From: Pseudomonas guariconensis | Lineage (GTDB): Bacteria > Pseudomonadota > Gammaproteobacteria > Pseudomonadales > Pseudomonadaceae | NCBI RefSeq assembly: GCF_015680235.1 | Contig: NZ_JADLJL010000020.1 | Span: 28,064 to 92,063 of the forward strand | Length of the DNA: 64,000 nt | Reading direction: 5' to 3' | Part shown: piece by piece, positions 29,902 through 47,253 of the stretch | Numbering within the stretch: position 1 is the stretch's first letter | Layout of the letters: every line of letters begins with the position of its first letter | Program-made: the position numbers and the translations under genes | Notes under the pieces: model-generated | The model's database searches: none | The model's input: only the letters and a program-made list of their open reading frames with translations | What the model was told of the DNA's origin: nothing

Positions 29902-29966
29902 TACTTTTTTCAGGCCTGCCAATCCCCGCAGGACGAACAGGCCTGGCCACGAAAAGCAGCGTGCCC

Positions 29967-29994
29967 CTTGAACCCGGTTTTTCCGACCCCATAT
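29967..29994 (+). promoter_or_regulatory. Sigma-32 heat-shock promoter of grpE
   Basis: CTTGAA at 29967-29972 and CCCCATAT at 29987-29994 with 14 bases between match the RpoH consensus. Transcription would begin near 30000, about 50 bases before the grpE start. Confidence 0.85.
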
Positions 29995-30052
29995 AGCCGG
30001 CAAGACAAGACGAGCTCGGCTCGCCCATCAGAAATTGCGGAGGAGAAACCTA

Positions 30053-30607
30053 ATGGCTGACGAACAGCTGGATGAGAAGAACCTTAACGCCGAAGAGGCT
30101 GGTGCAGAGGATCTCGGTGCCCGCGTCCAAGTGCTCGAGGAGCAGCTGGCCGCCGCCAAGGACCAGTCCCTGCGTACCGCCGCCGAATTGCAGAACATCC
30201 GCCGTCGCGCCGAACAGGACGTCGAGAAGGCCCACAAGTTCGCCCTGGAGAAGTTCGCCGGCGACCTATTGCCGGTGGTCGACAGCCTGGAGCGTGGCCT
30301 GGAGCTGTCCAGCGCCGACGACGAGACCATCAAGCCGATGCGCGAAGGCATCGAGCTGACCCTGAAGATGTTCCACGACACCCTCAAGCGCTACAACCTC
30401 GAGGCGGTCGACCCGCACGGCGAACCATTCAACGCCGAACACCATCAGGCCATGGCCATGCAGGAAAGCGCCGAGGTCGAGCCCAACAGCGTGCTCAAGG
30501 TGTTCCAGAAGGGTTACCTGCTCAATGGTCGCCTGCTGCGCCCCGCCATGGTGGTGGTCAGCAAGGCGCCGGCAGCGCCCCAGCCATCGATCGACGAAAA
30601 GGCTTGA
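30053..30607 (+). CDS. grpE: Hsp70 nucleotide exchange factor GrpE
   Basis: A 184-residue cytosolic co-chaperone that releases ADP from DnaK. The acidic N-terminus leads into a long coiled coil (about 25-80, with [19 protein letters not shown]) and a C-terminal beta domain with [17 protein letters not shown] and [24 protein letters not shown] lies ahead of the ATG. It is the first gene of grpE-dnaK-dnaJ, and its stop codon is embedded in a second heat-shock promoter for dnaK. Confidence 0.97.
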   Translation: MADEQLDEKNLNAEEAGAEDLGARVQVLEEQLAAAKDQSLRTAAELQNIRRRAEQDVEKAHKFALEKFAGDLLPVVDSLERGLELSSADDETIKPMREGIELTLKMFHDTLKRYNLEAVDPHGEPFNAEHHQAMAMQESAEVEPNSVLKVFQKGYLLNGRLLRPAMVVVSKAPAAPQPSIDEKA

Positions 30608-30630
30608 AATCCTTCCGGGCATCCCCATCT
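30603..30630 (+). promoter_or_regulatory. Sigma-32 promoter of dnaK overlapping the grpE stop
   Basis: CTTGAAA (30603-30609), 13 bases, then CCCCATCT (30623-30630): an essentially perfect RpoH promoter. The grpE TGA (30605-30607) lies inside its -35 element, so dnaK can be expressed independently of grpE. Confidence 0.88.
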
Positions 30631-30708
30631 AGGTGTCAAGCATTCAAGTATTACCGCAGTTGGCCAAAGTAGTCGCTGCTACCAAATTCAAGTTTCGGGA
30701 GAGTAAAC

Positions 30709-32634
30709 ATGGGCAAAATCATCGGTATCGACCTGGGGACCACCAACTCGTGCGTCTCCATCCTGGAAAACGGTAACGTCAAGGTCATCGAGAACGCCGA
30801 AGGCGCGCGTACCACCCCTTCGATCGTGGCCTACGCCAACGATGGCGAAATCCTGGTCGGCCAGTCGGCCAAGCGCCAGGCCGTCACCAACCCGCACAAC
30901 ACCCTGTTCGCAGTGAAGCGCCTGATCGGCCGCCGCTTCGAAGAAGACGTCGTGCAGAAAGACATCAAGCTGGTGCCGTACAAGATCGTCAAGGCCAGCA
31001 ATGGCGACGCCTGGGTCGAAGCCAGCGGCAAGGAAATGGCGCCTCCGCAGATCAGCGCCGAAGTCCTGAAGAAAATGAAGAAAACCGCCGAAGACTACCT
31101 CGGCGAGCCGGTCACCGAAGCGGTCATCACCGTTCCGGCCTACTTCAACGACAGCCAGCGCCAGGCCACCAAGGACGCAGGTCGCATCGCCGGCCTGGAC
31201 GTCAAGCGCATCATCAACGAGCCGACCGCCGCTGCGCTGGCCTACGGCATGGACAAGGCCAAGGGCGACCACACCGTCATCGTCTATGACCTCGGTGGTG
31301 GTACCTTCGACGTCTCGGTCATCGAAATCGCCGAAGTCGACGGTGAGCACCAGTTCGAAGTACTGGCCACCAACGGCGACACCTTCCTGGGTGGCGAAGA
31401 CTTCGACATGCGCCTGATCGACTACCTCGTCGACGAGTTCAAGAAAGAGTCCGGCATGGACCTGAAGAACGACCCGCTGGCCCTGCAGCGCCTGAAGGAA
31501 GCCGCTGAAAAGGCCAAGATCGAGCTGTCGTCCGCTCAGTCGACCGACGTCAACCTGCCGTACATCACTGCAGACGCGACCGGTCCTAAGCACCTGAACG
31601 TGAAGATCTCCCGTGCCAAGCTGGAGTCGCTGGTCGAAGACCTGGTCAAGCGCACCATCGAGCCTTGCCGCATCGCCCTGAAGGACGCCGGTATCGACGT
31701 CAGCAAGATCGACGACGTGATCCTGGTCGGTGGCCAGACCCGTATGCCGCTGGTACAGAAAGCCGTTGCCGACTTCTTCGGCAAGGAAGCGCGCAAGGAC
31801 GTCAACCCGGACGAAGCCGTGGCCATGGGTGCTGCCATCCAGGGCGCCGTACTGGCCGGCGACGTCAAGGACGTACTGCTGCTGGACGTCAGCCCGCTGA
31901 CCCTGGGTATCGAAACCATGGGTGGCGTGATGACCGCGCTGATCGAGAAGAACACCACCATCCCGACCAAGAAGTCGCAGGTGTTCTCGACTGCCGACGA
32001 CAACCAGAGCGCCGTGACCATCCACGTGCTGCAGGGTGAGCGTAAGCAGGCTGCGCAGAACAAGTCGCTGGGCAAGTTCGACCTGGCCGACATTCCGCCG
32101 GCTCCGCGTGGCGTGCCGCAGATCGAAGTGACCTTCGACATCGACGCCAACGGCATCCTGCACGTTGGTGCGAAGGACAAGGCCACCGGCAAGACCCAGT
32201 CGATCGTGATTAAGGCCAACTCCGGCCTGTCGGACGAAGAAATCGAGCGCATGGTGCGTGACGCCGAAGCCAACGCCGAGGAAGACCGCAAGTTCGAAGA
32301 GCTGGCCGCTGCCCGTAACCAGGGTGACGCGCTGGTTCACTCGACCCGCAAGATGGTCGCCGACGCTGGTGACAAGGTCACCGCCGAAGAGAAGGCTGCC
32401 ATCGAGGCTGCCGTCGTTGCCCTGGAAGCCGCTGTCAAAGGCGACGACAAGGCCGCGATCGAAGCCAAGGTCGAGGAGCTGTCCAAGGTGTCCGCCCCGG
32501 TTGCCCAGAAGATGTACGCCGAGCAGCAGGCCGAACAGCCTCAGGGCGGCGCGCAGCAGGCCGAGCCGGAAGCCAAGCACGACGACGTGGTCGACGCCGA
32601 GTTCGAAGAAGTGAAAGACAACAACAAGCAGTAA
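30709..32634 (+). CDS. dnaK: Molecular chaperone DnaK (Hsp70)
   Basis: A 641-residue ATP-driven chaperone. The nucleotide-binding domain (about 1-383) starts [12 protein letters not shown] and contains the phosphate-2 motif [14 protein letters not shown]; the linker [18 protein letters not shown] precedes the substrate-binding domain (about 390-505). A helical lid follows, and the C-terminus ends in an acidic tail ([13 protein letters not shown]). GGGAGAG precedes the ATG. It works with GrpE upstream and DnaJ downstream, and is driven by the two heat-shock promoters described. Confidence 0.98.
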   Translation: MGKIIGIDLGTTNSCVSILENGNVKVIENAEGARTTPSIVAYANDGEILVGQSAKRQAVTNPHNTLFAVKRLIGRRFEEDVVQKDIKLVPYKIVKASNGDAWVEASGKEMAPPQISAEVLKKMKKTAEDYLGEPVTEAVITVPAYFNDSQRQATKDAGRIAGLDVKRIINEPTAAALAYGMDKAKGDHTVIVYDLGGGTFDVSVIEIAEVDGEHQFEVLATNGDTFLGGEDFDMRLIDYLVDEFKKESGMDLKNDPLALQRLKEAAEKAKIELSSAQSTDVNLPYITADATGPKHLNVKISRAKLESLVEDLVKRTIEPCRIALKDAGIDVSKIDDVILVGGQTRMPLVQKAVADFFGKEARKDVNPDEAVAMGAAIQGAVLAGDVKDVLLLDVSPLTLGIETMGGVMTALIEKNTTIPTKKSQVFSTADDNQSAVTIHVLQGERKQAAQNKSLGKFDLADIPPAPRGVPQIEVTFDIDANGILHVGAKDKATGKTQSIVIKANSGLSDEEIERMVRDAEANAEEDRKFEELAAARNQGDALVHSTRKMVADAGDKVTAEEKAAIEAAVVALEAAVKGDDKAAIEAKVEELSKVSAPVAQKMYAEQQAEQPQGGAQQAEPEAKHDDVVDAEFEEVKDNNKQ

Positions 32635-32824
32635 TCCCTGCATGTTGTCGGCCGGCTCACCGTCGATTGTCGGTGAGCTGGTAGGATGTCGCCGCGCGGG
32701 GGCTTGCTCCCGCGTTGGCGTATCTGGAATTCGAGATTTTTTACAGCATCTGTCAGCGCCGAGGGGCGGCAGGTGTTGATGGCGCGGCGCAGATGCCAGA
32801 CGCCCAACAAGGTGCAAATGACCT

Positions 32825-34769
<1,945 letters not shown>

Positions 34770-34777
34770 TCGTAATG

Positions 34778-34797
34778 GGGTCGCTTCGCGACCCTTT
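34778..34797 (+). terminator. Probable dapB terminator
   Basis: A 7-bp stem GGGTCGC/GCGACCC (34778-34784 with 34788-34794) and three-base loop followed by TTT, right after dapB. Confidence 0.5.
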
Positions 34798-34861
34798 CGC
34801 GGCGCAAGGCCGCTCCTGCAGGTTTGCTGCGTTTGTGGGGCAGAGTCATCTGTCGCATTCC

Positions 34862-34878
34862 TGTGTCTCAGAGACACA
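34862..34878. other. 17-base palindrome between dapB and carA
   Basis: TGTGTCT and AGACACA arms (34862-34868 and 34872-34878) around a three-base centre. Size and symmetry suit a regulator binding site, but no specific protein is implied. Confidence 0.3.
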
Positions 34879-34919
34879 TACGCGGTAGACCTAAAACGTA
34901 ATTTTCTGTAAGCTACAGC

Positions 34920-34999
34920 TTTAGTGTGTCCACTAAAAGCGCGCAGACAAATTCAGCATAAAAGCGGGGTGACGTGTCCATACGTCATTCCGCTTTTTT
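34920..34999 (+). promoter_or_regulatory. carAB leader with tandem hairpins and terminator (candidate attenuator)
   Basis: A 7-bp hairpin (34920-34926/34931-34937, TGTC loop) is followed by a 16-bp stem (34960-34975 with 34982-34997, two G.U pairs, six-base loop) running into six T residues (34994-34999). The second is a textbook intrinsic terminator only 45 bases before the carA start, placed to attenuate carAB rather than simply to end dapB, which has its own hairpin. Confidence 0.6.
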
Positions 35000-35044
35000 G
35001 CAACCTGCGATCGCCCTTTCAGGCTTGATTTACGGGAGGTCTTC

Positions 35045-36181
35045 TTGACTAAGCCAGCCATACTCGCCCTTGCCGATGGCAGCATTTTTCGCGGTGAAGC
35101 CATCGGAGCCGACGGTCAAACCGTTGGTGAGGTGGTGTTCAACACCGCTATGACCGGCTACCAGGAAATCCTTACAGACCCTTCCTACGCCCAGCAAATC
35201 GTCACCCTGACTTACCCACACATCGGCAACACCGGCACCACCCCTGAAGACGCCGAGTCCAATCGCGTCTGGTCCGCCGGCCTGGTCATCCGTGACCTGC
35301 CGCTGCTGGCCAGCAACTGGCGCAACACCCAGTCGCTGCCTGACTACCTGAAAGCCAACAACGTCGTGGCCATCGCCGGCATCGATACCCGCCGCCTGAC
35401 CCGTATCCTGCGCGAAAAAGGCGCTCAGAACGGCTGCATCCTGGCCGGTGACGACATCAGCGAAGAAGCCGCCATCGCCGCTGCCCGCGCCTTCCCAGGC
35501 CTCAAGGGCATGGACCTGGCCAAGGAAGTGTCCACCAAGGACCGCTACGAGTGGCGCTCCAGTGTGTGGAACCTGGAAAGCGACAGCCACCCGACCCTGG
35601 AAGCGGCGGACCTGCCCTACCACGTGGTGGCCTACGACTACGGCGTCAAGCTGAACATCCTGCGCATGCTGGTCGCCCGTGGCTGCCGCCTGACCGTGGT
35701 GCCGGCCCAGACCCCAGCCAGCGAAGTCCTCGCCCTGAACCCTGATGGCGTGTTCCTCTCCAACGGCCCTGGCGACCCCGAACCGTGCGACTACGCAATC
35801 CAGGCGATCAAGGACATCCTCGAGACCGATATCCCGGTCTTCGGCATCTGCCTCGGCCACCAGCTGCTGGCCCTGGCTTCCGGCGCCAAGACCGTGAAGA
35901 TGGGCCACGGCCACCACGGTGCCAACCACCCGGTCCAGGACCTGGACAGCGGCGTGGTCATGATCACCAGCCAGAACCACGGTTTCGCCGTCGACGAAGC
36001 CACCCTGCCGGGCAATGTCCGCGCCATCCACAAGTCGCTGTTCGACGGCACCCTGCAGGGTATCGAGCGTACCGACAAGAGCGCGTTCAGCTTCCAGGGC
36101 CACCCTGAAGCGAGCCCAGGCCCGACCGACGTCGCGCCACTGTTCGATCGTTTCATCGATGCCATGGCCAAGCGCCGCTGA
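35045..36181 (+). CDS. carA: Carbamoyl-phosphate synthase small (glutaminase) subunit
   Basis: A 378-residue subunit that hydrolyses glutamine and channels ammonia to CarB for carbamoyl phosphate, the precursor of arginine and pyrimidines. It has the N-terminal CPSase domain (about 4-135, with [20 protein letters not shown]) and a class I amidotransferase domain with catalytic Cys269 in GICLGHQLL and [11 protein letters not shown] supplying His and Glu. The start is TTG at 35045 behind GGGAGGT at 35034-35040; no in-frame ATG is available, and a TTG start for carA is also reported in pseudomonads as far as I recall. Likely regulated by the leader hairpins. Confidence 0.96.
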   Translation: MTKPAILALADGSIFRGEAIGADGQTVGEVVFNTAMTGYQEILTDPSYAQQIVTLTYPHIGNTGTTPEDAESNRVWSAGLVIRDLPLLASNWRNTQSLPDYLKANNVVAIAGIDTRRLTRILREKGAQNGCILAGDDISEEAAIAAARAFPGLKGMDLAKEVSTKDRYEWRSSVWNLESDSHPTLEAADLPYHVVAYDYGVKLNILRMLVARGCRLTVVPAQTPASEVLALNPDGVFLSNGPGDPEPCDYAIQAIKDILETDIPVFGICLGHQLLALASGAKTVKMGHGHHGANHPVQDLDSGVVMITSQNHGFAVDEATLPGNVRAIHKSLFDGTLQGIERTDKSAFSFQGHPEASPGPTDVAPLFDRFIDAMAKRR

Positions 36182-36288
36182 GCATCCTGCATCAAGGCCC
36201 CGGGGCGGCAAACGCCGCGCCCGGAAGCGCCTGACCCAGATTGTTCAAGACGGCTTGCCGACTGACCCGCGGATTTGAGTGACAACCC

Positions 36289-39506
<3,218 letters not shown>

Positions 39507-39510
<4 letters not shown>

Positions 39511-39989
39511 GCATTACCAAGTACCCGATGACCGTCCAGGGCGCTCGCGCCCTGGAAGAGGAACTGCTCTTCTTGAGCAAGACCGAGCGCCCGCGCCTGA
39601 GCCAGGCGATCGGCGAGGCCCGTGAGCTGGGTGACCTCAAGGAAAACGCCGAATACCATGCCGCCCGCGAGGAGCAAGGCATGGTCGAGGCGCGTATCCG
39701 TGACATCGAGGGGCGCCTGCAGAACTCGGTGGTGATCGACGTCACCACCATTGCTCATACCGGGAAAGTGATCTTCGGGACCACCGTGGACCTGGAGAAC
39801 ACCGAGACTGGCGATCAGGTTACCTACCAGATCGTGGGCGAGGACGAGGCGGACGTGAAGAAAGGCAAGCTCTCGAACAGTGCGCCGATTGCCCGTGCCA
39901 TCATCGGCAAGGAAGAGGGTGACACCGTTGTCGTCAAGACACCAAACGGCACGGTCGAGTACGAGATTGTCGAAGTCAAGCACATCTGA
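39507..39989 (+). CDS. greA: Transcript cleavage factor GreA
   Basis: A 160-residue RNA polymerase factor that rescues backtracked complexes by stimulating cleavage of the 3' transcript end. It has an N-terminal coiled coil (about 10-75, with [16 protein letters not shown], whose acidic tip residues act in the secondary channel) and a C-terminal FKBP-like domain ([20 protein letters not shown]). The ATG overlaps the carB stop (ATGA), so translation is coupled to carB, a conserved pseudomonad arrangement. Confidence 0.97.
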
Positions 39990-40407
39990 CCGTCATCCAC
40001 GGGCGCCATCGCTCGAAGGGATCCTCTGGCAGCTGGCCCAGGTCTTCTGGGTCGGCGGCCTGTGGGTCTTTCACGTGGGGCTGGTGCCGGCGCTCAAGGT
40101 CACCGGCCTTGCGCCGTTGCTCGTGCAGGACGTGGCTGCGCAGATCGATCGCTGGTTGATCGGCGTCGCGTTGCTCGGGTTGATTACCCAGCTGGCGGTA
40201 TTGGCGAGGGTGGACGGCCTGGCGGCCTGGTGGCGGCAGTTCCGTGGCCAGATGCTGTTGCTTGGCTTCGGAGCCTGTGTCGGCTACTACACGCTGCGCT
40301 ATGGGATTTCCGTGGGCGAGCGGTGGCAGATGTTCTGTTTCCTGGTGCTGGGGTTTTCCGGCATCGTGCTGGTGGCCCAGCCGGTCCCGGTCAAGGCGCG
40401 CCGCTAA
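39967..40407 (+). CDS. Small four-helix membrane protein (DUF4149-like)
   Basis: About 146 residues with four hydrophobic segments. It contains [37 protein letters not shown] and [18 protein letters not shown], consistent with the DUF4149 family commonly found after greA in pseudomonads. Function is unknown. No ATG or GTG fits; the frame is open through the end of greA, and the best start is the TTG at 39967, giving a 23-base overlap with greA. The exact start is therefore uncertain, but the membrane region after about residue 14 is firm. Confidence 0.75.
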   Translation: MSKSSTSDRHPRAPSLEGILWQLAQVFWVGGLWVFHVGLVPALKVTGLAPLLVQDVAAQIDRWLIGVALLGLITQLAVLARVDGLAAWWRQFRGQMLLLGFGACVGYYTLRYGISVGERWQMFCFLVLGFSGIVLVAQPVPVKARR

Positions 40408-40440
40408 ACGGTTCGAGATTGCTGGGGCCGCTTTGTGGCC

Positions 40441-40525
40441 CATCGCCGGCAAGCCGGCTCCCACACCGACCGCATCGAATTCAAGCCATGCGCCGTACCT
40501 GTGGGGGCTGGCTTGCCGGCGATGG
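40441..40525. repeat. REP pair (inverted)
   Basis: Copies at 40441-40466 and 40499-40525, the second slightly diverged (GTGGGGGCTGG), lie between the convergent membrane-protein gene and yhbY. Confidence 0.85.
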
Positions 40526-40548
40526 GCTGCATAGCAGCCCCTTTGCCG

Positions 40549-40857
40549 TTACTTGTAACGGTGGATATTGGACAGCTGCTTGTTCGGCTGCGGGTTCTTG
40601 CGGTAGATCAGCGCCTTCTTGCCGATGGTCTGCACCAGCTCGGCGCGGCCGGCCTTGCACAGTTCGGCGATGGCGGCGGCACGCTCTTCGCGGTCTTCCG
40701 AGCGGATCTCGACCTTGATCAGCTCGTGATCGGTCAGGGCGCGCTCCAGTTCGGCGACCACGCCTTCGTTCAAACCATTGCCAGCGACGATCAAGACCGG
40801 CTTCAGGTCGTGACCAATCGATTTGTATTGTTTCTTCTGCTCGTTATTGAGCGGCAT
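40549..40857 (-). CDS. yhbY: Ribosome-associated RNA-binding protein YhbY (CRM domain)
   Basis: A 102-residue protein consisting of a single CRM domain, associated with pre-50S subunits. KSIGHDLKPVLIVAGNGLNE carries the conserved GxxG-like loop region, and LIKVEIRSEDREERA and YRKNPQPNKQL follow the family. I use ATG 40857; codons further upstream lie in the divergent yhbY-rlmE promoter region. The divergent pair with rlmE, both acting on 23S rRNA maturation, is conserved among gamma-proteobacteria. Confidence 0.94.
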   Translation of the reverse strand: MPLNNEQKKQYKSIGHDLKPVLIVAGNGLNEGVVAELERALTDHELIKVEIRSEDREERAAAIAELCKAGRAELVQTIGKKALIYRKNPQPNKQLSNIHRYK

Positions 40858-40959
40858 AATCTGACCCTTTTCGTCTGATTCTGTAAAATTGGTGGCCATT
40901 TTACCCGAGGGCCACTGGCTCCGCCCAGTCAATCACGACGCATATCATCGAGGTGCCCT

Positions 40960-41586
40960 GTGGCGCAACGTTCCAAAAGCAGCCATAACTGGCTGAGAGA
41001 GCATTTCAACGATCCTTTCGTCAAACAGGCGCAGAAGGACGGCTACCGCTCGCGCGCGAGCTACAAACTGCTGGAGATCCAGGAAAAGGACAAATTGATC
41101 CGCCCAGGCATGAGCGTGATCGACCTGGGCGCGGCCCCGGGTGGCTGGTCCCAAGTGACCAGTCGTCTGATCGGCGGGCAAGGGCGCCTGATCGCCTCGG
41201 ACATCCTGGAAATGGACTCGATCCCCGACGTTACCTTCATTCAGGGCGATTTTACCCAGGACGAAGTGCTCCAGCGTATCCTCGAGGCGGTGGGTGATTC
41301 GCACGTGGACCTTGTGATTTCCGACATGGCCCCCAATATGAGTGGGACGCCTGCCGTGGACATGCCGCGTGCCATGTTCCTCTGCGAACTGGCCCTGGAC
41401 CTTGCGACCCGCGTGTTGCGCCCTGGTGGGGACTTCCTGATCAAGATCTTCCAGGGTGAAGGTTTCGACCAGTACCTCAAGGACGTGCGCAGCAAGTTCG
41501 ACAAGGTGCAGATGCGCAAGCCTTCGTCCTCGCGGGATCGCTCCCGCGAGCAGTACCTGTTGGGCCGCGGCTTCAAAGGGGCGTGA
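40960..41586 (+). CDS. rlmE: 23S rRNA (uridine-2552 2'-O) methyltransferase RlmE
   Basis: A 208-residue SAM-dependent methylase (FtsJ/RrmJ) that modifies U2552 late in 50S assembly. The K-D-K-E catalytic tetrad is visible: Lys in [11 protein letters not shown], Asp in [10 protein letters not shown], Lys in [11 protein letters not shown] and Glu in [15 protein letters not shown] motif I is [11 protein letters not shown]. The start is GTG at 40960 with GAGGTG five bases upstream. It is followed by ftsH after 194 bases, the usual rlmE-ftsH order. Confidence 0.97.
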   Translation: MAQRSKSSHNWLREHFNDPFVKQAQKDGYRSRASYKLLEIQEKDKLIRPGMSVIDLGAAPGGWSQVTSRLIGGQGRLIASDILEMDSIPDVTFIQGDFTQDEVLQRILEAVGDSHVDLVISDMAPNMSGTPAVDMPRAMFLCELALDLATRVLRPGGDFLIKIFQGEGFDQYLKDVRSKFDKVQMRKPSSSRDRSREQYLLGRGFKGA

Positions 41587-41780
41587 GTAGCGTTTTGCGG
41601 GGCCTCCGATAGTTATTTCCAATCGGCGGTTCCGTCAGGATCGTCCGAACTTCGTGTAGTCTAGCTTTCACAAAGGGTTACAGACGGCGCCTGCGGATGC
41701 GTAGGTAATGTAGTAAGTTAGGGCGGTGAATATCATGCGAGGCACGGCAGCGTCGTGCGCCGGCCTCAGAGGGTAGCTAA

Positions 41781-43697
<1,917 letters not shown>

Positions 43698-43705
43698 GGG
43701 CACCT

Positions 43706-44557
43706 ATGAGCTCACAGCAGTACCCGACCCGGTTGCCTTGCGGCAACCGGGTTCTTGATTTGTCCCGTACCCATGTCATGGGTATCCTCAATGTCACCCC
43801 CGATTCCTTCTCCGACGGCGGGCGCTTCAGTCAGCGCGACGAAGCCTTGCGCCATGCCGAGGCGATGGTGGCGGCCGGCGCGACCCTGATCGACATCGGT
43901 GGCGAGTCCACTCGTCCCGGGGCGCGCGCGGTCTCGCCCACTGAAGAGCTGGAGCGGGTGGCGCCCATGGTCGAGGCGATCAACAGTCGCCTCGATGTGA
44001 TCATCTCGGTCGATACCTCCACGCCTGCCGTCATGCGTGAGTCGGCCCGCCTGGGTGCTGGCCTGATCAACGATGTGCGCGCCCTGGAGCGCGACGGAGC
44101 GCTCGATGCCGCGGCGGACACCGGCCTACCGGTGTGCCTGATGCACATGCGCGGCGAGCCGGGCAACATGCAGGACAATCCACACTACGACAATGTGTCC
44201 GTGGATGTGACGCGCTATCTTGAAGAGCGAATGGCGGCATGCGCGGCCGCTGGGATCGATGCCGGGCGGATCATCCTCGATCCGGGCTTCGGTTTCGCCA
44301 AGACGCTCGAACACAACCTCAGCCTGTTCAAACACATGGAAGTGCTCTACCGCCTGGGGCGGCCGCTGCTGGTTGGCGTCTCGCGCAAGAGCATGATCGG
44401 CCTCACGCTGGATCGTCCTGTCGGTGAGCGGCTCTACGGCAGCTTGGCACTGGCGGCGTTGGCCATGACCAAGGGTGCGAGCATCCTGCGCGTGCACGAT
44501 GTGGCCGAGACCGTCGACGTGGTACGCATGATTGCCGCGGTGCAGAACGCCGAATAA
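43706..44557 (+). CDS. folP: Dihydropteroate synthase
   Basis: A 283-residue TIM-barrel enzyme joining p-aminobenzoate to the pterin pyrophosphate in folate synthesis, and the sulfonamide target. Signature 1 [15 protein letters not shown], signature 2 [12 protein letters not shown] and the loop residues in [11 protein letters not shown] are intact. It is tightly packed between ftsH (eight-base gap) and glmM (16-base gap), a conserved gamma-proteobacterial operon. Confidence 0.97.
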   Translation: MSSQQYPTRLPCGNRVLDLSRTHVMGILNVTPDSFSDGGRFSQRDEALRHAEAMVAAGATLIDIGGESTRPGARAVSPTEELERVAPMVEAINSRLDVIISVDTSTPAVMRESARLGAGLINDVRALERDGALDAAADTGLPVCLMHMRGEPGNMQDNPHYDNVSVDVTRYLEERMAACAAAGIDAGRIILDPGFGFAKTLEHNLSLFKHMEVLYRLGRPLLVGVSRKSMIGLTLDRPVGERLYGSLALAALAMTKGASILRVHDVAETVDVVRMIAAVQNAE

Positions 44558-44573
44558 GAACATTGGAGTCCCT

Positions 44574-45914
44574 ATGAGCAGAAAATACTTTGGTACCGAC
44601 GGCATCCGTGGCCGCGTCGGCGAATACCCGATCACGCCTGACTTCATGCTGAAGCTGGGCTGGGCGGCGGGCATGGCCTTCCGCAAGCAGGGCAATTGCC
44701 GCGTGCTGGTGGGCAAGGACACCCGTATCTCCGGTTACATGTTCGAGTCGGCCCTCGAGGCCGGGCTGTCCGCGGCCGGTGCCGACGTGTTGCTGCTCGG
44801 GCCGATGCCGACGCCAGCGATCGCCTACCTGACCCGTACCTTCCACGCCGAAGCCGGTATCGTCATCAGCGCGTCGCACAACCCGCACGACGACAACGGC
44901 ATCAAGTTCTTCTCCGGCCAGGGCACCAAGTTGCCCGACGAGGTCGAGCTGATGATCGAGGAACTGCTCGACCAGCCCATGACCGTGGTCGAATCGAGCA
45001 AGCTGGGCAAGGTGTCGCGTATCAACGACGCTGCTGGCCGCTACATCGAGTTCTGCAAGAGCAGCGTGCCGAGCAGCACCAGCTTCGACGGGCTGAAACT
45101 GGTGGTCGACTGCGCCCATGGCGCGACCTACAAGGTAGCGCCAAGCGTCTTCCGCGAACTCGGGGCAGAAGTGACCGTGCTGCATGCCCAGCCTGACGGG
45201 CTCAACATCAACGAAGGCTGTGGCTCGACCCATATCGAATCGCTGCAGGCTGCCGTGCTGGTCGGCCATGCCGACCTGGGCATCGCCTTCGACGGTGACG
45301 GCGACCGCGTGCTGATGGTCGACCATACCGGTGCCATCGTCGACGGTGACGAGCTGCTATACATCATTGCCCGCGACGCCAAGGAGCGTGGCCGGCTGCA
45401 AGGCGGGGTGGTGGGCACTCTGATGAGCAACTTGGGCCTGGAGCTCGCGCTCAAGGACCTGGATATCCCGTTCGCCCGGGCCAAGGTCGGCGACCGCTAC
45501 GTAATGGCCGAACTGCTCGAGCGTGACTGGCAGCTCGGTGGCGAGAACTCTGGGCATGTGGTGTGCGGCAACCACACCACCACCGGCGATGCGATCATCG
45601 CGGCCTTGCAGGTGTTGATGGCGCTCAAGCGTCGCGGCGAGACCCTGGCCCAGGCCCGTCAGGGCCTGCGCAAGTGCCCGCAGGTGTTGATCAATGTGCG
45701 CTTCGGTGCGAGCAAGGTCGACCCACTGGAAAACCCTGCCGTACAGGAGGCCAGTGCCAAGGTCACCGAGGCCATGGCCGGGCGTGGTCGAGTGCTGCTG
45801 CGCAAGTCCGGCACCGAGCCGTTGGTGCGGGTAATGGTCGAGGGCGACGACGAAAATCAGGTCCGTGGCCATGCCGAGGCGCTGGCCAAGCTGGTTAGCG
45901 AAGTTTGTGCCTGA
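44574..45914 (+). CDS. glmM: Phosphoglucosamine mutase
   Basis: A 446-residue enzyme converting glucosamine-6-phosphate to glucosamine-1-phosphate for UDP-GlcNAc, peptidoglycan and LPS synthesis. [11 protein letters not shown] opens the protein, the phosphoserine loop is [14 protein letters not shown] (Ser near residue 102), the metal loop is [11 protein letters not shown], and the phosphate-binding loop is [14 protein letters not shown] use the ATG at 44574, which follows TTGGAGT. It lies in the ftsH-folP-glmM-tpiA-secG cluster. Confidence 0.97.
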   Translation: MSRKYFGTDGIRGRVGEYPITPDFMLKLGWAAGMAFRKQGNCRVLVGKDTRISGYMFESALEAGLSAAGADVLLLGPMPTPAIAYLTRTFHAEAGIVISASHNPHDDNGIKFFSGQGTKLPDEVELMIEELLDQPMTVVESSKLGKVSRINDAAGRYIEFCKSSVPSSTSFDGLKLVVDCAHGATYKVAPSVFRELGAEVTVLHAQPDGLNINEGCGSTHIESLQAAVLVGHADLGIAFDGDGDRVLMVDHTGAIVDGDELLYIIARDAKERGRLQGGVVGTLMSNLGLELALKDLDIPFARAKVGDRYVMAELLERDWQLGGENSGHVVCGNHTTTGDAIIAALQVLMALKRRGETLAQARQGLRKCPQVLINVRFGASKVDPLENPAVQEASAKVTEAMAGRGRVLLRKSGTEPLVRVMVEGDDENQVRGHAEALAKLVSEVCA

Positions 45915-45980
45915 AAGACGCTTGCCAGCACAGTTCGGGTTGGGTAAGATCTGCGCCCACTTTGACCGACGAGGTAAAGC

Positions 45981-46736
45981 ATGCGTCGCCCCATGGTAGC
46001 TGGTAACTGGAAGATGCACGGTACCCGCGCCAGCGTCGCTGAGCTGACCGAGGGCTTGAGCAATCTGGCCCTGCCGAGCGGTGTGGAAGTCGCGGTGTTT
46101 CCACCGGCCCTGTTCATCAACCAAGTGGTTGATGGGCTGAAAGGGAAGGGGATCATCGTCGGAGCCCAGAATTCTGCTGTACAGCCCGAGCAGGGCGCGC
46201 TGACCGGCGAAATTGCACCGGCTCAGCTGGCTGAAGTGGGTTGCAAGCTTGTGTTGATCGGGCATTCGGAGCGTCGCCAAGTCATTGGCGAGCACGACGA
46301 AGTGCTCAACCGCAAGTTCGCAGCCGCCCAGGCAAGTGGTTTGAAGCCCGTGCTCTGCGTAGGGGAAACCCTCGAGGAGCGCGAGGCAGGCAAGACGCTC
46401 GAAGTCGTTGGGCGTCAACTGAGCAGTATCATCGACGCGTTCGGTGTTGCCGCTTTTGCCAATGCGGTAATCGCCTATGAGCCTGTTTGGGCCATCGGCA
46501 CAGGTCTGACGGCCTCGCCCCAGCAAGCCCAGGATGTGCATGCAGCCATTCGGGCGCAGTTGGCGGCGCTGGACGCTGAAGTTGCCCAGAACGTGCAGCT
46601 TCTCTACGGCGGCAGCGTGAAGGCGGCCAATGCGGCCGAACTGTTCGGCATGCCGGATATCGATGGGGGGCTCATTGGTGGAGCGTCCCTGAACGCAGAC
46701 GAATTCGGTGCAATTTGTCGCGCCGCAGGAAACTGA
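45981..46736 (+). CDS. tpiA: Triosephosphate isomerase
   Basis: A 251-residue TIM-barrel enzyme interconverting dihydroxyacetone phosphate and glyceraldehyde-3-phosphate. The N-terminal GNWKMHGTR carries the catalytic Lys, LIGHSERR the catalytic His, [10 protein letters not shown] the catalytic Glu, and [11 protein letters not shown] the phosphate-binding loop. GAGGTAAAGC precedes the ATG. The secG gene starts four bases after its stop. Confidence 0.98.
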   Translation: MRRPMVAGNWKMHGTRASVAELTEGLSNLALPSGVEVAVFPPALFINQVVDGLKGKGIIVGAQNSAVQPEQGALTGEIAPAQLAEVGCKLVLIGHSERRQVIGEHDEVLNRKFAAAQASGLKPVLCVGETLEEREAGKTLEVVGRQLSSIIDAFGVAAFANAVIAYEPVWAIGTGLTASPQQAQDVHAAIRAQLAALDAEVAQNVQLLYGGSVKAANAAELFGMPDIDGGLIGGASLNADEFGAICRAAGN

Positions 46737-46740
46737 ACAA

Positions 46741-47133
46741 ATGCTGGAAACAGTCGTAGTTGTTTTTCATCTGTTGGCGGCCGTGGCACTCGTAGTGTTC
46801 GTGTTGCTGCAACAGGGTAAAGGTGCGGAAGCAGGTGCATCTTTCGGCGCAGGTGCTTCAAATACTGTGTTCGGAAGCCAAGGTTCCGCTACCTTTTTGA
46901 GTAAAGTTACTGCTATACTTGCTGCCACTTTCTTTTTGACTGCTCTTGGGTTAGGATACTTCGCTAAAGAGAAAGCTCATCAGCTGACTCAAGCAGGTCT
47001 GCCAGATCCAGCAGTGTTGGAAGTCAAAGAGCAGAAGCCGGCAGTAAATGATGATGTACCGGTGCTCCAGGAGAAGAAGAGCGAAACCACCAACGCTGGT
47101 GACGTACCTCCTCCAACCGAAGAGCAGAAGTAA
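46741..47133 (+). CDS. secG: Protein translocase subunit SecG
   Basis: A 130-residue inner-membrane component of SecYEG with two transmembrane helices (about 3-22 and 55-75) joined by the conserved loop [19 protein letters not shown]. The hydrophilic C-terminal tail (about 80-130) is longer than in E. coli, as is usual in pseudomonads. It directly follows tpiA and precedes the tRNA-Leu gene by only 21 bases, so it may be co-transcribed with the tRNA. Confidence 0.96.
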   Translation: MLETVVVVFHLLAAVALVVFVLLQQGKGAEAGASFGAGASNTVFGSQGSATFLSKVTAILAATFFLTALGLGYFAKEKAHQLTQAGLPDPAVLEVKEQKPAVNDDVPVLQEKKSETTNAGDVPPPTEEQK

Positions 47134-47154
47134 CGGGTTTCAAGAAGTAGTATT

Positions 47155-47240
47155 GCCGAGGTGGTGGAATTGGTAGACACGCAACCTTGAGGTGGTTGTG
47201 CCCATAGGGTGTAGGGGTTCGAGTCCCCTTCTCGGTACCA
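47155..47240 (+). tRNA. tRNA-Leu (GAG anticodon)
   Basis: An 86-nt class II tRNA with encoded CCA. The acceptor GCCGAGG pairs with TCTCGGT (G.U tolerated). The anticodon stem CAACC/GGTTG encloses TTGAGGT, giving anticodon GAG. It has a long variable arm as expected for Leu and the T-arm GGTTCGAGTCC. Confidence 0.95.
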
Positions 47241-47253
47241 ATTGAAGCATGAG

